A stretch of 64,000 nucleotides of DNA from Labrys miyagiensis (GTDB lineage: Bacteria > Pseudomonadota > Alphaproteobacteria > Rhizobiales > Labraceae), in contig NZ_BSPC01000028.1 in assembly GCF_030160835.1 (NCBI RefSeq), positions 186,001 through 250,000 on the forward strand. Reading direction: 5' to 3'. Below, piece by piece: positions 1 through 9,660 of the stretch. A model generated the notes under the pieces. The model was not told the DNA's origin. It made no database searches and saw only the letters and a program-made list of their open reading frames with translations. Each line of letters opens with the position of its first letter. The stretch's first letter is position 1. Position numbers and translations under genes: made by a program.

Positions 1-2298
1 GCGACCTACAATGGCAAGCCCGCCATCCTGCTGACCATTACCAAGGAGGCCAACGGCAACGTCATCGACACGGTCGACGCCATCAAGGCGTTGCTGCCGA
101 CCTTCAAGGGGCGCATCCCGGCCGGTATCGACATCGCCGTCCTGACCGACCGAACCACCACGATTCGGGCCAGCGTCGACGACATGCAATGGACCCTGAT
201 GGCTTCCGTGGCCCTCGTCATCCTCGTGGTGTTCGTCTTCCTGCGTCGCTCGACGCCGGTGCTCGCCGCCGGCGTGACCGTGCCGCTGTCGCTGGCCGCC
301 ACCTTCGGCGCCATGTGGATCGCCGGTTTTTCGATCGACAATCTCTCGCTGATGGCCCTCGTCGTCTCGGTGGGCTTCGTGGTCGACGACGCCATCGTGA
401 TGGTGGAGAACGTCTATGGCAAACGCGAGGCCGGCATGCCGCCGATCGAGGCCGCCATCGAGGGCGCCCGGCAGATCGGCTTCACGGTGATCTCCATCAG
501 CCTGTCGCTGCTGGCCGTCTTCCTGCCGCTGTTCTTCGCCGGCGGCATCACCGGGGAATTCCTGCTGGAATTCGCGATGACGCTGGCCTTCGCCGTGGTG
601 GCCTCCACGGTGATCTCGCTGACGCTCACGCCGATGATCCTGGCCCATCGCGGGCACCACGAGAACCATGAGCGCAACAACCTCGCCGACCGCATGGTCG
701 AGGGCATCCTCAACGCCATGGTCGGCTTCTACGGCTTCACCCTGCGCCGCGTGCTCGACTATTGGGGCGCGACACTCATCATCATTTTCGCGACGATCGC
801 CTATACTTTCTATCTCTATGGTGCGTTGCCCAAGAGCCTGGTGCCGCAGGACGATGGCGGCTTCATCCAGGGCTCCAGCCAGGCGTCGAGCGATGCCTCC
901 TACCAGGCCGTCGTCGGCTGGCAGCAGCAGGCCGCGGCGATCATCCAGAAGAACCGCTATGTTACCGGCGTCGGCTCCTCGATCGGCTCCAGCCCCTTCG
1001 GCGGCACCAATTCCGGCCAGTTCAGCATCTCGCTGGTGCCGCCCGACGAACGCCCTTCCACCGACGAGGTGATCGCTGAGCTGCGCCAGGCCCTGCACCC
1101 GGTCGCCGGCCTCGACATCTTCATGTTCGCGCCGCAGGACGTACGCGCCGGCGGACGTCAGTCGCAATCGCAATATCAGTACACGCTCTGGGGGCCCAAT
1201 CTCGACGAACTGGTGGAATGGGCGCCCAAGCTCATGGACAAGCTGAAGACGCTTCCCGGCCTCACCGACATCAATTCGGATCGCCAGCGCAGCGGCCTGC
1301 AGGCCAACGTCGTGATCGATCGCGACGCCGCGGCCCGGCTCGGCGTGCCGATCAACGAGATCGACGCGGCGCTCAGCAACGCCTTCGCCCAGCGGCAGAT
1401 TTCGACGATCTATACCCAGCGCAACCAATATCGCGTGGTGATGACCGTGCCGCCTTCGCGAAGCGTCGACCCCAGCGACATATCGAGGCTCTACGTGCCC
1501 GGCAGTTCCGGCATCGTCCCCCTGTCGGCCGTCGCCCACATCGAACGCGGCCTGGCGCCCCTGCAGGTCAACCACCAGGGTCAATATCCCTCGATCACCA
1601 TCTCCTACAACCTTCATACCAATGTGAAGGTGCAGGAGGCCTCGGACGCCATCGAGCGGGCGGTGGATGAGATGCATCTGCCCAACGACATCCACGCGGA
1701 AGCGGCCGGCGATGCAAGGCAGGCGGCGCAATCGGGCGGCAGCTTCGGCATCCTGGTGATCGCGGTGCTGCTCACCGTCTATATCGTGCTGGGCGTGCTC
1801 TATGAGAGCCTCGCCCATCCCCTCACCATCCTCTCCACCCTCCCCTCCGCGGGCCTGGGCGGGCTGATCGCGCTGAGCTACGCCAATATGGAGCTCACCA
1901 TCGTCGCCTTCATCGGCATCATCCTGCTGATCGGCATCGTGAAGAAGAACGGCATCATGATGGTGGATTTCGCCCTCGAGGCCGAACGCGACCACGGCGC
2001 CTCCTCGCGCGAGGCCATCTTCGAAGCCTGCATGAAGCGCTTCCGCCCGATCCTGATGACGACGCTCGCCGCCATCCTCGGCGCCCTGCCCCTGATCCTC
2101 GCCACCGGCCCCGGCACGGAGCTGCGCCGCCCCCTCGGCGTCACCATCGTCGGCGGCCTCCTGGTGAGCCAGGTCCTCACGCTCTACACGACGCCGGTGA
2201 TCTACCTGATGCTCTCGCGCCTCCACCACTACTGGAGCGTCAAGCCGCGCGGACCGAGCCGGAAGGCCGAGCCGATGCCGGAGGGCCACGGGGCGTGA
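1..2298 (+). CDS. RND multidrug efflux permease, MdtC/AcrB-like (5' end outside window)
   Basis: This is the inner-membrane, proton-driven component of a tripartite RND pump. The reading frame is open from base 1, so the N-terminal part lies outside the window and 765 residues are visible. The fragment carries the second half of the first periplasmic loop and transmembrane helices 2-6. The acidic pair VVDDAIVMVEN (about residues 127-137 of the fragment) corresponds to the proton-relay Asp-Asp of helix 4. The second porter region, helices 7-12 and a GIVKKNGIMMVDF segment with the usual helix-10 lysine follow. The wording around DRTTTIRASVDD and FSIDNLSLMALV resembles MdtB/MdtC more than AcrB. 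The C-terminus is short and polar, as in the family. The substrate cannot be read from sequence. Confidence 0.93.
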   Translation, partial: ATYNGKPAILLTITKEANGNVIDTVDAIKALLPTFKGRIPAGIDIAVLTDRTTTIRASVDDMQWTLMASVALVILVVFVFLRRSTPVLAAGVTVPLSLAATFGAMWIAGFSIDNLSLMALVVSVGFVVDDAIVMVENVYGKREAGMPPIEAAIEGARQIGFTVISISLSLLAVFLPLFFAGGITGEFLLEFAMTLAFAVVASTVISLTLTPMILAHRGHHENHERNNLADRMVEGILNAMVGFYGFTLRRVLDYWGATLIIIFATIAYTFYLYGALPKSLVPQDDGGFIQGSSQASSDASYQAVVGWQQQAAAIIQKNRYVTGVGSSIGSSPFGGTNSGQFSISLVPPDERPSTDEVIAELRQALHPVAGLDIFMFAPQDVRAGGRQSQSQYQYTLWGPNLDELVEWAPKLMDKLKTLPGLTDINSDRQRSGLQANVVIDRDAAARLGVPINEIDAALSNAFAQRQISTIYTQRNQYRVVMTVPPSRSVDPSDISRLYVPGSSGIVPLSAVAHIERGLAPLQVNHQGQYPSITISYNLHTNVKVQEASDAIERAVDEMHLPNDIHAEAAGDARQAAQSGGSFGILVIAVLLTVYIVLGVLYESLAHPLTILSTLPSAGLGGLIALSYANMELTIVAFIGIILLIGIVKKNGIMMVDFALEAERDHGASSREAIFEACMKRFRPILMTTLAAILGALPLILATGPGTELRRPLGVTIVGGLLVSQVLTLYTTPVIYLMLSRLHHYWSVKPRGPSRKAEPMPEGHGA

Positions 2299-2339
2299 CG
2301 CGGGTATCATTCCCGGGAGCGCGGACGTCCCGTCCATAG

Positions 2340-2549
2340 GCGCTAAGATAAGCCGAGGGCGCGACCTGAATCCTTCCCCGACTGCGGGGAAGGTGTCAGT
2401 GCAAAGCACTGACGGAAGGGGTAGAGTGGCGCAACATCAGCCATTCCGGCCTTGTCGCGCCACTCTCCCCCACCCGTCCCGGCTGCGCCGGTCCACCCTC
2501 CCCGAAGGCGGGGAGGGAATCCCGCGCCCTCACCGGCTTATCCTAGCGC
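2340..2549. repeat. 210-bp inverted-repeat element inserted in the larger repeat
   Basis: The left arm (2340-2363, GCGCTAAGATAAGCCGAGGG...) is nearly the reverse complement of the right arm (2523-2549, ending CGGCTTATCCTAGCGC). Inner inverted segments include GGTAGAGTGGCGC and GCGCCACTCTCC. The 12-mer GACGTCCCGTCC occurs just outside both ends (2324-2335 and 2555-2566), which looks like a target-site duplication. No coding capacity. Confidence 0.65.
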
Positions 2550-2592
2550 ACATCGACGTCCCGTCCGCTCTTGAACCGCTTCGCGAAACCAG

Positions 2593-2627
2593 AAGGGCGC
2601 GGCCTCTGACTGAGGCCACGCCCTTTT
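2593..2627. terminator. Bidirectional intrinsic terminator between converging genes
   Basis: A 14-bp stem with one mismatch (AAGGGCGCGGCCTC / GAGGCCACGCCCTT) and a 5-nt loop is followed by TTTTC on the plus strand. It is flanked by A residues that give a weaker U-run on the minus strand. It lies between the end of the RND gene (plus) and the end of the autotransporter gene (minus), where both transcripts need to stop. Confidence 0.7.
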
Positions 2628-2717
2628 CATGGTCTGCTTCCATCACCGCCCCGGCTGTCCCGGAACGGTATCGTTTCAAGAGCGGACTGGAAGTCCGCGC
2701 TCCCAGGGCGCTCCCGG

Positions 2718-5700
2718 CTACCACATATAGCGCAGGCCGGCGGTACCCTTGACGATGTAGTTGTCCTTGCCGCCATGGCCGCTGAGCGCGGTGGCGATGT
2801 CGGCCTCGCCATAGACGCTCCACTTGTCGTTCCAGGCATAGGTGCCGCCGACGCCGACCTCGCCCCAGAGCTTCTGGTTCTTCTGGTGCACCGTGGTGCC
2901 GGCGACATCCATGCTGGTGCCGCCCAGGAACTCGTAGCTCAGATTGGCGATGCCGTAGATCTGCAGGCGGCGCATCTTGCCGTCATCGCCCTTCCAGCTC
3001 GACAGGTTTTCGAGCCGCACGCCGGCCCGGCCCTTGAGGCTGTCGCCGGCGCCGAGCGCCACCCTGTCGCCCAGCGTGTCGGTGTAGCTGGAGAAGTCGA
3101 CATGGGTCCAGGCGAGCTGGGCCTGCGGCACGATCGACCAGCCCGAACCGAGGTCGAAGCGCTTGCCCACTTCCACGCTCAACAGCGAGGACCAGCCCTT
3201 GTTCTTGCCGCCGCGGCTGTTGCTGAGATCGGACTGGTAATAGGTGAACTGGCCGATGCCGTCGACATAGAGGCCGTTGTCGCCAAGCCAGGTGAGGTTG
3301 ACGCCCAGCCCATAGCCTGTCGTGGTGATCTTGCCGTCCGGCCGCACGGCGCCGCTGACCGGGTCGCGCGTCATCTTGATGCGGGCCACCGAGGTGCCGA
3401 TGGTGCCATAGGCGCCGAAGGTCAGCTCGCCTGCCCCGTTCTCGAACAGGGTGCCCTCATAGCCGGCCTGCGTGAAGCCGAGGCCCTGGGTGTAGGAGGA
3501 ACCGGCCCGCGGCGTGAAGGACGAATATTGGCCACCGACCCGCCCCCAGGCCCCGGCGCCGTAGAGCACCGGGCCGCCACGCTGGTAGGCGCCGTTCTGC
3601 TCGGTGGTGGGCGTGCAGCGATAGTTCTGCGAGGCATCCTTGCACCAGACCGGATCGGCCGGCGTGCCGTTCGGCCAGATGCGGTTGCCGGTGCGCTGCT
3701 GCAAGGTGCCGAGGGTGGAGAAGGCGTAGGTGCTCAGCACGTCGGCATAGGGCAGCACCGTCTGGGCGTCCGGGTTCAGAGCGGGCCCTCCACGCACGGG
3801 ATCGACCGAGCGCAGGTACCAGTTCTGGTTGGTCGCGTCGGCCCCGACCCCGCCATAGAACAGCGAGTAGTCGAAGGCACCGGCCGATACTGCCCCATTC
3901 ATGTGAAACGCGGCGGGATCGGTGGTGGCACTGTTGATCGCCTGAACCACCAGAATACCGTCCTTCGTCGTCTGCGCGCCAGGACCGCTGGCATTGACGA
4001 TGTCGAGCAGGGTCGACCCCGTCGCCGTGCCGCCACCATTGCCGCCATCGATCACCAGCTTGTCGGAGGGCGAGGCGTCATCGCCCAGATAGGTGTCGAG
4101 CCGGATGGTGCCGCCCTGGCCGACATAATTGCCCTTGATCGTCAGCGTATCCGTCGGACCGGTGGTCCCGTTGGTCAGGTCGATCAGGCCGGCATTGTTC
4201 ACCGTGACCGGCCCGTTCACCGCCGCGATCACCGGATTGATGCCGTTGCCGGCGCGCAGCACCGAAGTGGCGTCGATGTTCACCGTGGGATCGTCCATCG
4301 TCAGGTTGCCCGTCAGCGTCCAATCCGTGCCGTTCTTCAGGTTGATCGTATCCCAACCCGTGCCAAGGTTGATGCCCTTGGCGAGGTTATCCGCCGCCAG
4401 GCTCGCGCCCTCGTACTGGATGTTGCTCAGATTGAGGACGTCGTTCTTGTCGCCACTATCAGGCGTGCCGCCGTCGAGATGGTAGACGGTGGCCAGATCC
4501 GCAGCGGCCTTGTTGGCGATGGTGAGCGTATCGTTGCCCGCGCCCATCTCGATCGAGCCATTGAGCGAACCACCCGTCCAGTTCACCGCATCGGAACCGG
4601 CGCCGGCCTTGACGATGCCGGTGATGTTGCCGGCGACCATGTTGATCGTATCGGCGGCGGCCGAGCCCAGGATCGCCGTGCCGGCCGGGCCGGTGGAGGC
4701 GATGGTGCCCTGGTTGGTGAAGTTCGCCCCGCCGGTGGCCGGCGAGAGGTCGACCACCGGGGCCGTGCTCTGCGAGGTCAGCGAGCCGGTGGAGACGACC
4801 GGGTTGGAGGTCGCGACCTTCAGGGCCGAGCCGCCGCCGGCGGCGACATCGACAGTGGCACCGATGACGGCTTGGCTGGCCGAGGCCACGTTGATGCCGG
4901 TGGCGCCGGCGCCGGTGACATGCACACTGGAGTCCACCTCGGCCTGGCCGGTGGTGTTGACGGTGACGCCGGTGGCATTGGCCCCCACGACATTGAAGAC
5001 GTAGCCCGCGCCGATATTGAGGTCGTTCGCCGTGGCGGTGCCGTCGGCCTTCTGGAACAGATAGCTGGTGGCGCCGGCGCCGTTGGCGTTGATGGTGGCG
5101 GTGGACGCCGTCGCCGTGCTCGTGGCGGTCCGGATACCCGCGCCCGAGCCGTTGACGTTGATGGTGGTCCCCGTCAGGCCGATGCCGGCGAGTTCCGCCT
5201 TGTTCTCGATGCCATTGCCGGTGCCGTTGGTGGTCAGCGTCACCGCACCGGTGTTGAGGCCGGTGGTGCCGGTATCGACCAGGATGGCATGGGCGGTGCC
5301 GCCGCCGACATAGGTGCCGGTGTTGACCGCCAGGCCCGCACCGTTGGCTATGCGCAGCGCTGCAGTGCCATCATTGGCGGTGATGGTGCTGGCGTTCTCG
5401 ATGGTCGAGCCCGCGCCCTCCAGGAACACGCCGGTGCCGTTGGCGACGGTGATGTTGGCCTGGTTGTTGAGATCGCCGCCCGCCAGCACATGCACGGCGG
5501 TGGCATTGGCCCCGCTCATGGTGATCGTGCCCTGGTTGACGATCTTGCCGAGGTTCTGGGCCTGGAAGGCGGTGGCATTGGCCCCCGCCACGGCGATGGC
5601 CGCTTGGTTGGTCAGGGTGGTGGCGGCATCGGGGGCACCGACAGCGGCGCCCGAGAGGTCGTGCTTCTGGCCATCGGCAAGCCCGATCAGGCCGCCGGCG

Positions 5701-8700
5701 CCGGTGAGGCTGGCGGAGACCCCGGCATCAATGCTGCCGGTGGCGCCACCCTCGACGATGAAGCCGGTGGCGCTCGCCCCGGTGACGTTGAGGGCCCCGC
5801 CGGTGAGCTCGACATTGGTGGTCTTGCCGGTGGCATTGACCGCCACCGAGCCGGTGCCCGAAGCGGTGAGCGGGGTGGCCGAGGTCAGGCTGGCGCCATC
5901 CTCGATGCGGAAGAGGGTGGCTCTGGTGTTGTTGGCATCGAGCGCAGTGGCGGTGCTGGTGATGGTCGAGCCCGCCCCCAGGGCATGGAAGGCGATCTGG
6001 TCGCTGCCGTTGAACACCGGCAGGGCCGTGCCGGAGACATTAATCTTGGCACCGTTCAAGGCCTGGGCGCCGATGGCGCCGGTGCCGTTCAAGGTCAGGG
6101 TCGAGCCCGCCTGCATGTTGGCGACGGCATTGACACCGTCGGCGACCACGCCGCGGGTGCGGTCGGCTACCGAGCCGCCATTCACCGTGATCTTGCCGGT
6201 GTTGTTGGCGGTGGTGGTCAGCCCGCCTGCGCCCGAGGCGACGGCGATGCCGACGCCGCCATTGGTGACGGCGATATTGCCCGAATTGGTGCCGGTGGCG
6301 CCCGTCTCAACCGAGATGCCGGTGGTGTGGGCGCCGGTGAAGGTGATGTCGCCCGAATTGGTGAACTGGGCCTGATTCTCAGCGATATAGCCGGTAACGT
6401 TGTCCTTGGCGGAGGTCAGTGTGGCGGCGCTGGTCAGCGAGGTGGTCGGCACCGGAGCCCCCACGGCCGCCCCGGTCAGGTCATGGTCCTGGCCATCGAC
6501 GATGCCGGCGATGACGCCGTCGCCCAGCATGTTGATCTTGGCGGTCGCGGCAATGGTGCCGGTGGCGCCGCCCTCGACATAGAAGCCGCGTGCACCAGTG
6601 CCGGTGAGGTTGACCGTCATGGCGCCGCTCTGCAGATCCGAGCCGGCGTCGCGCACGCGCACCACGGTCGAGCCCTGGCCCGAGCCGGTCAGGGTGGAGG
6701 TGCCCCCGGCAAAGTCGGCCCCGCCCGCCATCAGGAACAAAGTCGAGTTCTGGGTGGAGACGTCGAGCGCAGTCGCCGCGTTGTTGATCTTGGAGCCATT
6801 GCCATAGCCGTAGAAGCCGATCTGGTCGGAGCCGGAAACGAAGTTCACCGCTCCAGTGGCCCCTACATTCACTGTCCCACCATTGCGGGCATGCACGCCG
6901 ATAGCACCTTGCCCGGTGAGGTTGACGGCGCCGTTGACCGTGGCCGTTGCCTTGGCACCATCCACCCACACACCGAAATTGCGAGTGCCGGAAGCCGGAT
7001 CGGCGCCGCCGGCCACATGGATGGTGCCGTTAGAGGTGGCGGCCGTCGCCGTGCCGTTGTCGGAGAGTATCTGGATGCCAACGCCGTTGACGCCATTGAG
7101 ATTGATCACTCCAGCTGCACCGTTGGTTACAATGGAGGTCGAATCGACAACGGACATGCCGACATTGAGGGCCGGGACGCCCGCAACGGCGCCGTTGACG
7201 TTGATCGTGCCATTGTTGGTCAGCGTACCGGTCGCTCCCGGCATCGCCGCCATGGCGGCAGCATTCTCCGTCTTGGTGCCGATGGTTATGGTGCCATTAT
7301 TGATGCCCTTTCCAGAGCCACGGCCCACATCGGTAATACTGATGCCGTAGGACTGAACCGACAAGGCGACATCCGGAACCACCTCCGGGCTTGTGGCACT
7401 ATATTGCGCCGCCCGGCCCAAATAGATCGTGCCTCCCGCGGCATTGGTGAAAACGGACGTGCCATTGACAACAGCTCCGCTCACGCTCCCATCAATAATA
7501 CCCGGGTTGACGCCAACATTGATAATGCCCGTATTAGTCGCCGTTGAAGAGCCTGTCAGTCCTATCGCCTTGTTGTCCGAGCACCCGGCCCCCGTGCACA
7601 GGCCGGAATCCGACCTGCCGGCTACATTCATGATGCCGTTGTTCGTGTAAGTGCTACTGCTTGCCAGCACCCCTCGCCCTCCGACATACCCCGCGGACGA
7701 GAAGTTATTCGGCGGAGGGGCACCCGTTGAGGTATCGAAATTATTGCCTGAGGCATAACCGCTTGAGATTACGCCGTTGTTGATTCCGATACTGCCGTTC
7801 TCCAGCTCGACCTGGGTAAAGTGACCTGAAATCCTTCCGTCGTTGATCACCGTTCCACCGTTGGTGGCCCATAGAGCGTAGCCGCCGCGAACATCGAGTT
7901 GCCCGGAGGCCGTGACCCGCCCGATCGCCTTCGCGCCATCTGCCTGGATGACAGCAAGCGTTCCCAACGGCAAGCCAAGTTCATCGCCTGGCGAGGTCGA
8001 GTTGTCATAAACAACGTTTTGGGTGGAATAGCTTACGCCCTGCGCGAAGGCCGCATCATAGGCGGCCTGGGTATGCAACGCGCCATTTTGGGCCGAAGCA
8101 ATCAGGAAGTTGTTGTAGGCCTGGAGCTGCGTGACATTGGTGACCGTCCACGTGCTCCCGTCAAAGGCGGTAAAAGTTCCGCCATAAGTTGCAGCGGAAA
8201 AGGTTGCCGTTGCCGTTGCACTGGAGCCAGTAGCTGCAACACCGCTCGTCAGCTTGATTTGGTTTCGCGAGGTCCAGTCAACTTCGCTTGTGGCATTTCC
8301 CGTTCCATTCGCATAGGTCAGAACCGTCTGTCGCGACTCGATGTCTATCGCGCTACCGACCCCAGCTGTATCGACCGAGTTGCCGATGCTGACACTTGCC
8401 CGCCCACCCGTCGCTCCAACCGTTGCGATATTGGCGTTTATATATTGCCGCCCGTTGACGTCATGCGTGTGCGCCCAAGTGGTATTATCCCCCCAATTCG
8501 ATTGGACAAAATTGCTAGTGCTATAGGCGTTGACGGTCGTTGTTGAGCCAGTGATCGGATCCGGTGAGGCAACTGCCAGATTCTTCAATCCTGTTTGGAC
8601 GTTCAACTGGTTGGGATTGCCTGAAACGATCGGCAGGGTATTGAGCGGCTGGTTTACGCCGCCGCTATCCCCTTGCACGAAACTGGCATTCCCCTGAATC

Positions 8701-9071
8701 GTGATATTGTCGCCGTTGCCGACGATCGTTGCCCCGACCTTATTATCGTTGATCGTGGGATCATATGAACCAAGGGCGCATGTCGCCGTTCCCGCTACGG
8801 TGGTCTGATTGGCTGTACCCGTCTGACAGGTAGAGGCTGCCTCGGCACCCGTCCCGGCGAAAGCGAGGCCGCCAACCATTGCCAACAACGCCGAGACGCC
8901 CGCGCCGCCGAGCCTGCCGGCCTTGGCACTCCGGCCGAAAACGACGATACGGCTGACAAGCCGCAGTATCGCCATCACCCGGCGGCGCGTGCCGCGACTC
9001 ATCGCCTTGTCTTCAGGAGAGAAGCCAGCATCCGCTTTAGCCGCAGTCCGGTTGTTCGAGGAGAAGTTCAT
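2718..9071 (-). CDS. Very large type Va autotransporter with repetitive beta-helix passenger
   Basis: Predicted surface or secreted protein of 2117 residues. The N-terminus is long and basic (about 57 residues) before the hydrophobic signal core GVSALLAMVGGLAFAGTGAEA (residues 59-79), as in extended autotransporter signal peptides. The passenger (about 80-1820) is rich in Gly, Ala, Thr, Asn and Val and poor in Cys. It is built from short NxGTI/TxxGxI units typical of right-handed beta-helices. Two long stretches resemble each other, one near GSDQIGFYGYGNGS and one near GSDQIAFHALGAGS, which points to internal duplication. From about residue 1835 (GAWGRVGGQYSSF) to the end is a standard autotransporter beta-barrel, finishing with an aromatic residue in GTAGLRYMW. 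A role in adhesion or biofilm is a family-level guess. No protease or lipase motif was recognised. The start is uncertain; M24 (9002) is an alternative. The DNA of the first third is less GC-biased than the rest. Confidence 0.9.
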   Translation of the reverse strand: MNFSSNNRTAAKADAGFSPEDKAMSRGTRRRVMAILRLVSRIVVFGRSAKAGRLGGAGVSALLAMVGGLAFAGTGAEAASTCQTGTANQTTVAGTATCALGSYDPTINDNKVGATIVGNGDNITIQGNASFVQGDSGGVNQPLNTLPIVSGNPNQLNVQTGLKNLAVASPDPITGSTTTVNAYSTSNFVQSNWGDNTTWAHTHDVNGRQYINANIATVGATGGRASVSIGNSVDTAGVGSAIDIESRQTVLTYANGTGNATSEVDWTSRNQIKLTSGVAATGSSATATATFSAATYGGTFTAFDGSTWTVTNVTQLQAYNNFLIASAQNGALHTQAAYDAAFAQGVSYSTQNVVYDNSTSPGDELGLPLGTLAVIQADGAKAIGRVTASGQLDVRGGYALWATNGGTVINDGRISGHFTQVELENGSIGINNGVISSGYASGNNFDTSTGAPPPNNFSSAGYVGGRGVLASSSTYTNNGIMNVAGRSDSGLCTGAGCSDNKAIGLTGSSTATNTGIINVGVNPGIIDGSVSGAVVNGTSVFTNAAGGTIYLGRAAQYSATSPEVVPDVALSVQSYGISITDVGRGSGKGINNGTITIGTKTENAAAMAAMPGATGTLTNNGTINVNGAVAGVPALNVGMSVVDSTSIVTNGAAGVINLNGVNGVGIQILSDNGTATAATSNGTIHVAGGADPASGTRNFGVWVDGAKATATVNGAVNLTGQGAIGVHARNGGTVNVGATGAVNFVSGSDQIGFYGYGNGSKINNAATALDVSTQNSTLFLMAGGADFAGGTSTLTGSGQGSTVVRVRDAGSDLQSGAMTVNLTGTGARGFYVEGGATGTIAATAKINMLGDGVIAGIVDGQDHDLTGAAVGAPVPTTSLTSAATLTSAKDNVTGYIAENQAQFTNSGDITFTGAHTTGISVETGATGTNSGNIAVTNGGVGIAVASGAGGLTTTANNTGKITVNGGSVADRTRGVVADGVNAVANMQAGSTLTLNGTGAIGAQALNGAKINVSGTALPVFNGSDQIAFHALGAGSTITSTATALDANNTRATLFRIEDGASLTSATPLTASGTGSVAVNATGKTTNVELTGGALNVTGASATGFIVEGGATGSIDAGVSASLTGAGGLIGLADGQKHDLSGAAVGAPDAATTLTNQAAIAVAGANATAFQAQNLGKIVNQGTITMSGANATAVHVLAGGDLNNQANITVANGTGVFLEGAGSTIENASTITANDGTAALRIANGAGLAVNTGTYVGGGTAHAILVDTGTTGLNTGAVTLTTNGTGNGIENKAELAGIGLTGTTINVNGSGAGIRTATSTATASTATINANGAGATSYLFQKADGTATANDLNIGAGYVFNVVGANATGVTVNTTGQAEVDSSVHVTGAGATGINVASASQAVIGATVDVAAGGGSALKVATSNPVVSTGSLTSQSTAPVVDLSPATGGANFTNQGTIASTGPAGTAILGSAAADTINMVAGNITGIVKAGAGSDAVNWTGGSLNGSIEMGAGNDTLTIANKAAADLATVYHLDGGTPDSGDKNDVLNLSNIQYEGASLAADNLAKGINLGTGWDTINLKNGTDWTLTGNLTMDDPTVNIDATSVLRAGNGINPVIAAVNGPVTVNNAGLIDLTNGTTGPTDTLTIKGNYVGQGGTIRLDTYLGDDASPSDKLVIDGGNGGGTATGSTLLDIVNASGPGAQTTKDGILVVQAINSATTDPAAFHMNGAVSAGAFDYSLFYGGVGADATNQNWYLRSVDPVRGGPALNPDAQTVLPYADVLSTYAFSTLGTLQQRTGNRIWPNGTPADPVWCKDASQNYRCTPTTEQNGAYQRGGPVLYGAGAWGRVGGQYSSFTPRAGSSYTQGLGFTQAGYEGTLFENGAGELTFGAYGTIGTSVARIKMTRDPVSGAVRPDGKITTTGYGLGVNLTWLGDNGLYVDGIGQFTYYQSDLSNSRGGKNKGWSSLLSVEVGKRFDLGSGWSIVPQAQLAWTHVDFSSYTDTLGDRVALGAGDSLKGRAGVRLENLSSWKGDDGKMRRLQIYGIANLSYEFLGGTSMDVAGTTVHQKNQKLWGEVGVGGTYAWNDKWSVYGEADIATALSGHGGKDNYIVKGTAGLRYMW

Positions 9072-9181
9072 AAGAGTCAGAGCCCCGCCCTTGACGCCAC
9101 AGCCAGGCTGAGCGCCGTTTGCAAAATGTTGGAGGAAGTTGGTACAACCTAGAGCATAGCGGGTAATATCTTACAATCTCA

Positions 9182-9420
9182 CCTACGGAATGTACCGCCT
9201 AAGCCGTAGGGTCAATAACGTAATACTTAAGTATATGATCTCACGAATACCAAGGCGCGCCACGCCCCGCTCCTGGATATGCTATCTCATTTCAGCCGGG
9301 AAATATTCCATTTTCGCCACGAATCACTTGCTGTGCGAATTCGCACAGCCCAGTCAGGCGACGCCGATTATCTCAAAATACGCGATAGCGTGACAAATCC
9401 GTCACAACCTTTCGCACAGC
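9182..9420. promoter_or_regulatory. Cluster of dyads upstream of the autotransporter
   Basis: Three symmetric sites lie 110-350 bp upstream of the autotransporter start. They are CCTACGG/CCGTAGG (9182-9210), a perfect 20-bp palindrome GCTGTGCGAATTCGCACAGC (9330-9349), and GTGAC-N6-GTCAC (9390-9405). A half copy of the palindrome, TTCGCACAGC, recurs at 9411-9420. The pattern suggests regulator binding, but no factor can be named. Confidence 0.5.
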
Positions 9421-9480
9421 ATAAAAGTGGAAAGACGTAACGTTTTATGCCTCAACGCCGGCGACGGTCGACCTCGAGGT

Positions 9481-9660
9481 CTCAATAGACAGATTGTATT
9501 AATTTTTATAAATTCTATATTTCATACACATAATTTAACAAAAGCGATTATGTCGTAAAAATCATCAAATTTATATTTCATAATAAACTATGTACAAATA
9601 TATATGAAATAATATTTAAATTGTATTTCCGTAAATATACGTATACATATTGACTTTGGT
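9481..9660. other. Extremely AT-rich intergenic stretch
   Basis: Counting bases gives about 35 G+C in 180 positions (about 19%), against well over 60% in neighbouring genes. It contains TATACGTATA (9636-9645) and an ATTTCATA/TATGAAAT inverted pair (9575-9610). The predicted proteins crossing it are low-complexity and unconvincing. It could be a nucleoid-protein or MucR/Ros-type binding region, or foreign DNA. Confidence 0.6.

Larger units (their letters stand above)
2315..2704. repeat. Composite palindromic intergenic repeat (GCGGAC/GTCCGC family)
   Basis: The outer ends are inverted: GGGAGCGCGGAC at 2315-2326 and GTCCGCGCTCCC at 2693-2704. A second inverted pair (GTCCGCTCTTGAA from about 2562 and TTCAAGAGCGGAC at 2677-2689) lies inside. 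Similar sequence occurs at 49613-49640 and 52677-52789, so this is a dispersed intergenic family. The interval holds no gene. Confidence 0.75.

Noticed and set aside
2775-7547. 1590-codon open frame antisense to the autotransporter
   Set aside because: It mirrors the Gly/Ala/Thr-rich repeats of the real gene; composition is Gly/Ala/Arg/Asp nonsense and no family is recognisable. Long antisense frames are expected opposite GC-rich repetitive genes.
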